Of a stretch of DNA of 64,000 nucleotides, positions 23,982 through 34,175 are shown piece after piece. Every line of letters begins with the position of its first letter. Positions within the stretch are counted from its first letter, which is position 1. Source of the DNA: Adineta steineri (taxonomy: Eukaryota > Rotifera > Eurotatoria > Adinetida > Adinetidae); assembly GCA_905250115.1 (NCBI GenBank), contig CAJNOI010000014.1:788232-852231 (forward strand), read 5' to 3'. A model generated the notes under the pieces. That model searched no databases. It saw only the letters and a list, made by a program, of their open reading frames with translations, and was not told the origin of the DNA. The position numbers and the translations under genes are program-made.

Positions 23982-25930
23982 ATGGTTGATGATAGTGAGA
24001 ATATGCCTCATCGGCTTTATGTTGTTACACTTGATAAAAGTCTTATAGAAATATTTGATTTGCATGATCAAACAAAAATTGGTGAAATCAATGTTCCTGC
24101 GAGACCACATGAAATTATAATGGATCCTCACCACAAACATCTAGCATATGTTAGTATTCCTTATCGTGAAGGTGTTTATAATAATCATATGGGTGACGGA
24201 CATGAAATTGTTACTATTGATCTCAATGAAAATAAAATAAAAAGTATTTATGATCTTCGACCTAACCATTCTAAACCACATGGAATGCAAATTGGACCAA
24301 TGACTGGTTATCTATATGTTAGTTGTGAATCAAATAATGGAGAAATATTAAGAATGGATACACATAATGAATTAGAGGTATAATTCTTTATATTAAAAAA
24401 AATATCAAGTAAAAGTTTTGCACGTAGTATTTATTTTAATTTTCATACGTTGAGACTTGATTTCTTTCAAATAGAATAATTTCATAATCTTTATTTATAA
24501 ATGATACAGAATTTTTTAATACAAATAGTAAAACGTTAGGAATATATTCAACATAAACTACTATTTCTTACATACAAAATAGTTAACGATGTTAGATTTG
24601 TAAAGAAGCTTTTCTCTGATTTAATATCATAATTTTATTCAAAAAACAGTTTCTTAAATAAATTTCATTAGAAAATATTTTGATCTATGGAGTATATTTT
24701 CATCTAATAGTAAAATACACATTGTATTCTCTTTTATGTTTTTTAGTTTCATTACCGTCGTAAAGATATGAAATTGTATTCGGATAGAAGATAGATATGA
24801 TCTATACGCGACAGTATTATAAATGAATTTCAACCACTTAAATACTATTCCCGATTTCGAAATTCAGTAAGAACAATAGCTGACCACCTGAGATTTTCAC
24901 TGTTTGAAAATGGGGAAGTTGAGTTACGTTTTTCTTCGATAAGATATAAGACAATATCCTTTTACAATTAATCAATTTGTCATCTAGATGAATTTTTACT
25001 TCAAATAAAAAGTGTTAAGATATAACGCAAATGGTTCTCGAAATACATTCTAACAATAAGTGAATGAAACTATGAATTTTATGTTAAACTGTAGATATGA
25101 AAACCATTGTTGTATGTTTTCGAATATGATTAAATGTAAAAGGATTTTGTTTTATACATTACTCGAATGGTAAATGCTTCAAATCGACAGTTTATACGGT
25201 CTTTCTCGAGTAATTATCAAGTTTACTTTATGTATATGTTAGGGATGATTCTTTTAATGCAAAACTTTTGCTCTTTATTTCTATTTTTTTTTAAAATTGA
25301 ATATAACTCTATTATAATTTATTAAAGATCATGTCGTCAATTCCTACTCATGCTCAAGGTCCACATTGGTTTGTAATTCTTCCATTAGAAACAAAAGCTT
25401 ACACAGCAAATAAAGAATTACAATATATATCTGTTCTTGATTTAAAATCAAATAAATTTCTTTATGAAATATCTGCACCATTTGGTAGTGAAAATATTGT
25501 TTGTTCTAATGATGGTCAATTTGTATATCTTAGTACACTTTCAACATCAACAGATATGGCAATTGTTGATACAGAAACGGATACAATTTTATATCATATT
25601 AATCTTGATTTTCCTCCAAGTGGTTTTATAATATCACCTATAAATCCATCATTAATTTATATTCGACATATGAATGTTGGATATGAAAATGGTTTTTATT
25701 CAACAGATAATGGATATTTACAAGAATTAAATCTTGAAACAAAACAACTTGGTAGACGTCTTCGAACAGGTAAAAATCCAATAGATATTATTATAACAAA
25801 GAATGGAAAACAAGCATATGTTTCATGTGGTATGAGTCATCGAATTGATATTATTAATTTAGATAGTATGACTATTAGTGGACATATTGCAACATCACCT
25901 TCACCACATGGAATTATGCTTGTTGATTAA
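23982..25930 (+). CDS. YVTN/lactonase-like beta-propeller protein
   Basis: Two exons, 23982-24377 and 25328-25930, join in phase 0 and give 332 residues. Each blade has the pattern 'LYVVTLDKSLIEIFDL', '(A/S)RPHEIIMDPHHKHLAYVS', 'IVTIDLNENKI', 'KPHGMQIGPMTGYLYVSCE', 'AYTANKELQYISVLDL', 'IVCSNDGQFVYLS', 'AIVDTETDTI' and 'IDIINLDSMTISGHI', ending in SPHGIML. The recurring 'P-H-G/E-I ... D ... YV' and 'xVID' strands are those of YVTN-family (bacterial-type) seven-bladed propellers. There is no signal peptide or membrane segment. A 950-base intron separates blades 3 and 4, long for this genome. The function is unknown; homologues include 6-phosphogluconolactonase-like and surface-layer proteins. 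Bacterial origin followed by intron gain is possible but unproven. Confidence 0.75.
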
Positions 25931-27447
25931 TTTTATCTTATTCTTATTTATATAAACTTATATTATAAATATAAGAAAAACAAAAATTTTTTATTAAATA
26001 AAATATTATACATATAGTTTAGTTAACAAAATGTATGACAAATACATAATCACTTAAATTCATCAAAGTCGATCAAACTTATTTTTTCTTTGATTCTTAT
26101 TGAATTTTTTTTCTGAAAAACTAACTGAATATTTTTGTCCTATTATCGATAAACAACAAATATATTGTACATGTGATTCTTCTGATGGCGTACTTGTAAT
26201 TTAGACAATTTTTTTCTTTGATGCTCGATGCAAAGAACGAAGAAAAAAGGACAGAAGAATATTTGGCTGACAACCTTTTAACATCATGTGTGCGTTGACT
26301 ATGATATTTTTTATCGAAGGTATCCATTAGTGAAGAACGAAAAAAAAAAGAAAGAGAACGAATAAAAAACGCATACATAAAATCAAGACGCACACCGAGA
26401 AAATGAATATATTTCGAAGTGTGTTGTATGTCTTTTATAAATTCTAAGGACGTATGTTGTTTACTAGAAACTATTCTTAAGCACTTGAATTTTTATCTTA
26501 TTTTATTATTAGTTTCACTGCATAACCCTTCACTTGTTACAGAAATATTAATTTTTCTCACGTATTTTTTAATTATTATATACGACTACATATATATATC
26601 TTACTAACGATCCGTGACCGTACACAATTATATCCTTTGGTGTTCATAGAAGCTACTACTTAGATGTAAGTAGAACGATTGTTTGTTTTGATCTCTCACG
26701 TCAATACAAAGAAAAAGAAACTTTATTACTTAAAACCACTATCTATTCTTGAATATTGAATCTAAACAAGAGAGTAAGTTTGTCACTTTTTATTGAAAAT
26801 AGCTACACTATCATCGCGAACGATACTATGATTAATAGTAGATTCTTATTCTAAGAGTCTATTGATCTGATATGTAATAGATCTGTATATTTACTGTTAA
26901 TCACTTTTTCTACTTCTATATCAATAAGAATTCCTAGCATGATTACGCAAATAATTCCAATACAATTTTTAGCTTTAGATTTCGAATAAGTTATTAAATT
27001 TTAAGATATTTTACTATTTATTTCTTGATTAACAGCGCAAAAGATATGCCTAACAAGCATTGATCGCTCATAATACCGATACAATACCTCATTGAATTAT
27101 GCTAATTGTTCAAATATGCTAATATTTTTTTTAGCAACTACATGATTTTTCTGATCGTAGAGTCTTCTAAATAATGAGTCACGACATCACAGTAACTAAA
27201 AGATTTTGATACACTTTGATATTATTTTTTTAGATATTTTGTATAACTTCGCTGAAAAAACTTCGAACAAGTTTTAAAGAATACAGTGTAAGTAGCTAAT
27301 TGTAAACTCTTATTTGTTTCTATGAATAATCTATATTTGTGATGAATTCCATCCGTTATCACTTTTCATACTCTTGATCGAGCATATCTATACAATATAT
27401 GTATTATACTGTGTAAATAGTTTATTCTTTCATCTCAGGACATAATA
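25931..27447. other. Intergenic, nothing seen
   Basis: AT-rich region upstream of the DGAT2-family gene. Short frames at 26121-26393 and 26419-26607 show only low-complexity hydrophobic or basic sequence. Confidence 0.5.
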
Positions 27448-28608
27448 ATGACAACACAAGTGAAACCTTCACTCGTCACCGATGAAGCCAATGAATTGAA
27501 AGGATCTTCAAACTCGTCGACATCTGCTTCCAACGATCGTATATTTGCTCCACTTAATATACCATGGTATCGTCGTTGCCAAACATTAACTCTTGTCATA
27601 TGGTGGTTATCACCATGGTATTGTTTATATTTAACTATGCATTTACTTTTTTTCGATCGTTGGTATTCCACTATATGCATTTTACTCTATATGGCATGGA
27701 TGTACCTATTTCGAACTTTTCCTAAGACAGGTGGCCATAGACAACAGTGGCTTCGTAAACTGATTTGGTGGAAATGGTTTAGTGGTTTGTATAGAATTCT
27801 TTCTTTTTTGCTTAATTTTATTCTTATTGTATTTATAGATTATTTTCCAATTCATTTACATAAAACATGTGATTTACCACCTGATCGTCCCTATATATTT
27901 GGTTATCATCCACATGGAATTATTGCTTTAGGAGCATTTGGTAATTTCGCAACTGAAGCTACTGGTTTTGAAAAGTTATTTCCTGGTATAAATGCTCGTT
28001 TTCTTGTACTAAATTCCAATTTTCAAATACCATTTTATGATCTATTTTTAACAATGATGGGTGTATGTGATGCATCGAAAGAATCATGTAATTATATATT
28101 AAAACAAGGTAAAGGCAATAGTATTGTCTTAGTTCTTGGAGGTTCAAAAGAAGCATTAGATGCACATCCATCTTCTAAATATCTATTAACACTTAAGAAT
28201 CGTAAAGGTTTTGTTAAAGTTGCTCTTACAAATGGTGCAAGTCTAGTTCCGGTATTTTCATTCGGTGAAAATGATCTGTATGATCAAGTATCTAATCCAC
28301 GTGGATCAAAATTACGATCGCTACAAATGTCTCTACAAAAAATGATGGGTTATTCATTACCATTATTTCATGGTCGTGGCATTTTTCAATATAAAATTGG
28401 ACTTTTACCTAACCGTCATCCAATCAATACATATGTTGGTGAACCAATTGAAGTACCAAAACTTGCACCAGAACTTATAACATCTCAATTAATTGATGAA
28501 TATCATACGAAATATATGAATGCATTAACACATTTATTTGATACACATAAAGCAAAACATGGTGATGTAAACTCATCGATCGTTTTCGTCGATGATCCTA
28601 GTCGATAG
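27448..28608 (+). CDS. DGAT2: DGAT2-family acyltransferase (DGAT2/MOGAT)
   Basis: A single-exon 386-residue integral membrane protein with ATG at 27448. Two closely spaced hydrophobic segments (about 45-90 and 115-132) form the family's membrane hairpin. The signature motifs are YFP (132-134), HPHG (154-157, catalytic His), 'NSNFQIPFYD', 'VLGGSKEALDAHP', 'NRKGFVKVALTNGASLVPVFSFGEND' and 'PLFHGRGIF'. The family makes triacylglycerol or diacylglycerol from acyl-CoA at the endoplasmic reticulum and lipid droplets. Sequence alone does not separate DGAT2 from MOGAT or wax synthase members, so the symbol is at family level. The N-terminal 35 residues are Ser/Asn-rich and not conserved in type. Confidence 0.9.
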   Translation: MTTQVKPSLVTDEANELKGSSNSSTSASNDRIFAPLNIPWYRRCQTLTLVIWWLSPWYCLYLTMHLLFFDRWYSTICILLYMAWMYLFRTFPKTGGHRQQWLRKLIWWKWFSGLYRILSFLLNFILIVFIDYFPIHLHKTCDLPPDRPYIFGYHPHGIIALGAFGNFATEATGFEKLFPGINARFLVLNSNFQIPFYDLFLTMMGVCDASKESCNYILKQGKGNSIVLVLGGSKEALDAHPSSKYLLTLKNRKGFVKVALTNGASLVPVFSFGENDLYDQVSNPRGSKLRSLQMSLQKMMGYSLPLFHGRGIFQYKIGLLPNRHPINTYVGEPIEVPKLAPELITSQLIDEYHTKYMNALTHLFDTHKAKHGDVNSSIVFVDDPSR

Positions 28609-29357
28609 GCAGACATAAACGTTTTTCTTAAAGATTAAACAGATGATTCATTTATTCTTATTCAATAAAATATGACGCTCTTATATTTTATTTTTGAAAA
28701 TAGATGTTAGTGTGAGTGTGGGTATTTCAATCTTGTAGACATTTGTTTCGAGATGATCATTCAAAATGACATTCAATGAGATAAAATATGAAAATCGAGA
28801 AACTCTTGCTACTGATTTATTTATTTGATCCATCTCTTATTGAAAACATCGTTAAATCAACTGCAAATTGTTTTTCAATAAAAATTATTGAATTAGAGGT
28901 TATTCACTATGTTGATTTCGGTTATGGGCATAACAAAATGCCCTATAGGCATTTACATGGTGATTTTTGAAAATGATAGACTTTTTACTAAATGTTGTTT
29001 TTTATTCGCTCGGATTATGGAGCATATCGAATTATCTATGAAACAACAACTCTTTCTGTTTCAAACAGAGTATTCGAGAAAATACAGTCAAGTAAATTTA
29101 TAAAACAGGTGCACGCGATAACAACTCAATACCAAAATACGAAAACCGCCATATAAAGGCCTAAGGGCATTTTTCATGCTCCTATTCAGAATCAGCATAG
29201 TGAAAAAGCGATTGGACAGTCGACAACGTCCCTCGTGAGGATACCAGATTTCTACTAGTTAATCATAATTCTACTGATTTCATCAGTAACGTATTCCATG
29301 AGTTTTAATAAAAAGAACAAAAACTTTTTTTTTAGATAAAAAATATAAAAATAAAAT
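28609..29357. other. Intergenic with MITE-like inverted repeat
   Basis: Convergent gene ends. It holds a GT-rich tract at 28705-28727 and an imperfect inverted repeat (28926-28975 and 29133-29177), listed separately. I saw no gene; the frames at 28788 and 28909 overlap the repeat. Confidence 0.45.
28926..29177. repeat. Imperfect terminal inverted repeat, MITE-like
   Basis: The left arm (28926-28975; AAAATGCCCTATAGGC, then CATGG) and the right arm (29133-29177; reverse complement AAAATGCCCTTAGGCC, then TATGG) match at roughly 30 of 36 positions with one indel. They enclose about 155 bases without coding potential. I could not define target duplications. Confidence 0.4.
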
Positions 29358-31049
29358 TTAATCAATCCATATCCTAATATTCGACAATTGATTTAAATCT
29401 CTACTAATTGAATATGTTGATGGTAGATGACGATGTAACCATTGAACAAATTCATCATTAAGTTTATCATCTTTACATTGACAAATGATTGATTGAAGAT
29501 TATTCATATTTTTGATAAGTTGAATAATATTCATTCGATTTTCTAAGTATATTAAAAGATTTTTACATTGATATCCAAGTGGCGAACGAATTAATAGAGA
29601 GCATTGTGTATTAGTAAAATATTTTTTATATGTATTTTTCTTTAAAAAATCAAGTCGAACAATTGATTTACTTGTTAATTTTGTTAGAATTTCTAAATCA
29701 GAAAAATTTCCAAAACATAAAGAATGTAAACGAGGTGATTGATCAAGTAAAATTTGTAATGGAATAGAAAAACAACCTTGAAAAAATATTATTTCAAGTG
29801 AAATTAATCGATCGAATGATCTAATTGATGACCAAAAATGATTTGTCAATGGAAGATTTATTTTAAGATGTTGAACATTACGAAAATAAGGAATTGTGCC
29901 AACATTCATAATAATAAGATTAGTAATATGATCATAGATTTGATATTGATCATTATCAATAAGAGTTGATTTTGACCATTGTTTATTTGTAAGAATAAAT
30001 TCTTGAAATACATAGGGTAATGTATATAATACAGCATAATTTGTTATACCTAATAGAAACCAATCACATTGAACAAACCATTGATGTTCTTTAATCCAAA
30101 ATGATGTTCGAAACGAATTTAAAAGTTCATTAAGTTGTTCTTCAATATGTTTTGGATGTGAAAATTTCAAATCCATTTTTAATTGAAATATTTCAAGTTT
30201 AGATAAATAATTTTTAATTATTTTTTTCCATTCATTTCCATTTAAATAAAGATAATGAGTTTTAATTGTTAAACGATTTAAATTGGAAAAATTTTTAAAA
30301 AAATTCAACATTGAATCAAATGGTTTACGAAATGAAATATTTAATGAACAAATTGATGAAGAATTAATGTGAAATTGTTCGTATTCATTGTGTTGTATAA
30401 TACTTGCATGGAATTGTTCAAGCGAAGGTGTCGATTGAAATAAATTTCTTAAATCATCGGAATTAAATTGAAAATTCTCAACAAATAGATATTTGATAGT
30501 TGATGATATTATTGAATTATTAGTAAATTTTAATTCATATGGAAATCGATGATCAATTTGACATAAAATTAATTTTGATAAATTCCAAATATTTTCAATT
30601 AAAGAAGAAAATTTCGTTTGATCTTTAAAATCACATTTAATAAGATAAAGATGTGTTAAATATGGAATTGTACGACATTCAAATGTGATACGATTTAATG
30701 TTGAAAGACAATGAATAGAATCAATTGAAAGATATTGTAAATAAGAAAATTTATTCAATGTAAAATTATAAGAATAAAATATTTCAGGTAAATTTGGTGT
30801 TTCATCATCATTTGATAGATATAATGATTTAACTTGTTCAATAATATATGGAAGATGTTGTTGACATATAAGATGAAATTTTTGTTTAGATATTGATCGA
30901 AAATCAAAATGATAAGATTGAAAATGTATTGAAAGAAGTGTGTCAAAACGAAAATTAAGACTATAATAAGCACAAAATAATTGGACATCATCAAGATATT
31001 TAAATGATTCAAGTAAAATTTCATTAGGTAACCATTCGAACTTTGCCAT
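29358..31049 (-). CDS. F-box-like leucine-rich protein
   Basis: A single-exon 563-residue protein starting at a true ATG. Residues 5-45 (FEWLPNEILLESFKYLDDVQLFCAYYSLNFRFDTLL) match the F-box pattern LPxEIL ... L ... L-x-x-(V/L) ... N-x-R-x-x-x-L. The remainder is an irregular leucine-rich array with repeating 'L-x-x-L-x-L-x-x-(C/N)' strands: 'FSYLQYLSIDSI', 'IPYLTHLYLIKC', 'LSKLILCQ', 'NLNRLTIKTHYL', 'FDRLISLEIIFF', 'SPRLHSLCFGNF'. F-box proteins recruit substrates to SCF ubiquitin ligases through Skp1. This layout belongs to a family expanded in bdelloid genomes (recalled knowledge). The specific substrate cannot be stated. A second, shorter member lies at 57.8-59.4 kb. Confidence 0.75.
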   Translation of the reverse strand: MAKFEWLPNEILLESFKYLDDVQLFCAYYSLNFRFDTLLSIHFQSYHFDFRSISKQKFHLICQQHLPYIIEQVKSLYLSNDDETPNLPEIFYSYNFTLNKFSYLQYLSIDSIHCLSTLNRITFECRTIPYLTHLYLIKCDFKDQTKFSSLIENIWNLSKLILCQIDHRFPYELKFTNNSIISSTIKYLFVENFQFNSDDLRNLFQSTPSLEQFHASIIQHNEYEQFHINSSSICSLNISFRKPFDSMLNFFKNFSNLNRLTIKTHYLYLNGNEWKKIIKNYLSKLEIFQLKMDLKFSHPKHIEEQLNELLNSFRTSFWIKEHQWFVQCDWFLLGITNYAVLYTLPYVFQEFILTNKQWSKSTLIDNDQYQIYDHITNLIIMNVGTIPYFRNVQHLKINLPLTNHFWSSIRSFDRLISLEIIFFQGCFSIPLQILLDQSPRLHSLCFGNFSDLEILTKLTSKSIVRLDFLKKNTYKKYFTNTQCSLLIRSPLGYQCKNLLIYLENRMNIIQLIKNMNNLQSIICQCKDDKLNDEFVQWLHRHLPSTYSISRDLNQLSNIRIWID

Positions 31050-32048
31050 CGATTTCTATACAAAAAATTATTTGACGTATTTTAATATATTACAAAGAAA
31101 AAACGAGAACATGTGATTTTATAAATTTCTTTCTTCGTTCTGTTGACTATATTTGAGCAGCAAGAAAGTTCTCGTTTTTCTTTTTGTTAATCATTTTCAA
31201 TAGTGCATTTCATCTATAGAAATCGATGTAGATGTCATGTCTTACATTCGAACCTCCGCTCTTATATAGACACATGCGGAGAACTTCGATAATTTTTGTG
31301 ATTTATCGAAATGTTAATATCTATGATGTTAATTAAAAAAAGAAAGATTATACTTTTTATAACGATTAATGTTATGTGTAAAACAAAAAAGTGAATGAAT
31401 TACATCACCATCAAATCGATAAAATTGCTAACAGAAATGTAGTTGTAAAAGTGAAACTTGATGATGCATATGATACGAAAGTATTTCGAGTGAATTGTTT
31501 TAGTTCTTTGAGAAGAAACAAGTTTATGTGATAGATAAATAAAGCATTCACAATCGTTTACTTCCATACCCATCACTTCCACGTATGCGTACAAAAAAAA
31601 ATGACTACGAGCAATTTGAAAATATTTCAATCCAATTGAAACCATGGATGGTGAATGTATGCAGAATTCTTGAATTCATCATCCATTCTCAACCTTACCA
31701 ATTGGCTTAGTTCGATACAGTTTTTGCTCAAACTGCATGATTTATAATAACAGTAGTTACTCGAATATCTTCTTATTTCTCATATGAAGACGTACAAATT
31801 GAAAAATAATCCAGCAACATCTCCAGCAAGTAAGCTAGTTGAATATCTTTGAGGATGTTGCAATGACTATGAAATCTCAAAAATTACATCAGATTTTATT
31901 TCAAGTCTTTTCTGTATGTATTTAAAATCTGTTCATTGGCTAATAGTTTTCTTCAATCGGTCATTGCACAAGTGAACATGAATGTATGCACCTGTGAGAG
32001 ACAAATGTAGCCAGGTCTCAATTACTCTCATTTATTCAGTCTAATTTA

Positions 32049-32090
32049 GAGTGTGGGTGCCAGAGTAAGCTTAATGTAATATCCACATCC
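32049..32090. repeat. Telomere-like GT/CA hairpin
   Basis: GAGTGTGGGTGCC and ATATCCACATCC lie about 20 bases apart. The internal ATATCCACA is shared with other copies. Confidence 0.5.
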
Positions 32091-33153
32091 ATATTTTTCA
32101 GACTCCTTTTTGTTTTCATATTATTCGTCAACCGATCAGTGAAGTGCAGGCACACCAACAATTAAATAAATAATATATTCTTGCTGTACTTTTTCATTGT
32201 GCATCTCATCATGTATTGAAAGCGACTTTTTCTCAGGATCGAAATTGTATCGGTCTAAATATTGATCACTTTAAAAATAATTTTAAATAAATTACATAGC
32301 TTTTTATGCTAAATCTTGTAATACATCTGGTCGTTTAAAAACAATTATGAAGAGCAAAATTTATTTGTATTTCAGACGTCGTTTTTCAAGTAACTTCTTA
32401 TTCCCAAACAAGTGTTCTAATGCGAAATGTTACTTTTATAAAAACAAGAAGACATTTTTATAAATAACCTAAAAAATATACTGATCAAAATCTAAAAATA
32501 TGAATGTCTTAGTGCCAGAGCTTCGAATTATTTTTTTTTAAGTTTTCATAGTTTCATGGCAAACTCGAAAAAATTTGAGTTTGATTTTGTTATCTCTGCT
32601 TCTCTAATTGAACGATCAATAAAATACTTTCTCTCATAAAAATCTCAGGAAAATTGCATGGTTTACGTGTCTATTCATTGTTATGTGCCAGAAAGTTGCA
32701 TCAAATTATATTACCCACACGTTCTCTGTTTCTTCACGGCATTGAGATAATAGAGAAATAATAGATTCAAAAATATTTGCATATTGTTTACCATTAAAAT
32801 GTCATGTCTCTTTTTTCATTGTTAATTCGAACAATAAAATTTTAACGCAATAAATAATAATACAACATTCTCTACTGCTTACTTTTTCTGCAATGGGCGT
32901 AAAGAATAGTGCGTTAACGTTTTTTCTTTCTTTCTTGCTTGTCTCAAGAGCACATAAGTCATGACAAAAACATTTGCGCATCTCTCTTTCTCAAAGATTC
33001 ATGACATAAACAAATATACGTATACAAAGACGAAGAAAATAAATTCTATATTCATTTTTGAATCAACAAACATTTAATCTCAGTTTGTTGTGTGGCTTTG
33101 TATTTGATTACACAAAAAAGAAAAGGAAGAACCAACAGTTGTACACTAACAAA

Positions 33154-33246
33154 ATGGAACGAGCTTTGGGCCTTTCCCTTTTAGTATTATGTGCACTATG
33201 TGTTGTGATCAATAGATCACATTATCGTGGTGGTACTATCTCATGA
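33154..33246 (+). other. Possible short secreted peptide or first exon
   Basis: An ATG at 33154 opens a 30-residue frame whose first 19 residues (MERALGLSLLVLCALCVVI) are a textbook signal peptide, in locally more balanced codons than the surroundings. It stops shortly after. Downstream, 33407-33703 is open in one frame and Cys-containing (NCTEANVAAQTPIPVTSYM), which might be a later exon, but I could not join the two with clear splice sites. Confidence 0.28.
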
Positions 33247-34175
33247 TAAGTATACTCAATTAAGATTTGTTCTTCCATTCAGTCTTGCATATTTTACTTT
33301 TTACATTCATTTTCTTAGGCGTCCGTTAAACAATACACTGTCGGGTAACACCGCACAAATCCTCGTACATCAAAGATATTTCTGAAATCGACAATGAGTC
33401 TCTTTTCCTTCCCCTAATTGTACGGAAGCGAATGTTGCTGCTCAAACACCTATTCCAGTCACTTCTTATATGATCTGTTTAAGAAACTGCACAAAACGTG
33501 CTATTTGTCTATTTTATTTTTCTTATCTGGTTCCTTCAAAAATCTCGTTTTCTATCGATGACTTATCACTCTTATATCTCAGCCGGATGATGAGTCATCG
33601 TGCTGAAATTTTTTGTAGTAGTGGGTCATACATTAAGGAATGTAAGGAAAAAAAAGATTTAAGATCGTTCAAGAGGAACCAGAACTGTAGGAAAAAAGGT
33701 TAAAAAAATGCAATTGTACAATAAGGTTACGATTCACTCATATATTGAATAAAATTTATATGCTTCGACATCTATTAGTGAAGAAAAACAGTATTTATAT
33801 AGAATACACATATAGGAGGACTATATGAAAAAGATAGAAAGAAAGAAAGAAACAAATGCTGTGCAAATAATAGAATCATGCCCATATACCTATAAAGAAG
33901 AAGAGAAGAAATAAAGACGAACTATGACAATAATATCAAGTATATTATTATGCATATATAGCCATTCTCGTTTCGTCAATGAACAATATGTCTTGGTACT
34001 TAAAAACATTTAGTGATCACCTTAGTGGTCGTTTGCCCTGAAAAGATTCAGAATTCATTCAGAACATATTGAAAGTTTGGTTTCAATGATGGAATATAAT
34101 CCATTTGCTATAATATTGAATAAATATGGAGACTCATGCATTTATTATTTATTATTTTTTAGAAAAGAATAATTC

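Larger units (their letters stand above)
31050..34175. other. Intergenic, about 3.1 kb
   Basis: Mostly AT-rich and non-coding. It contains one GT/CA hairpin (32049-32090) and a short signal-peptide-like frame at 33154-33246 (listed separately). I saw no other gene. Confidence 0.4.
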
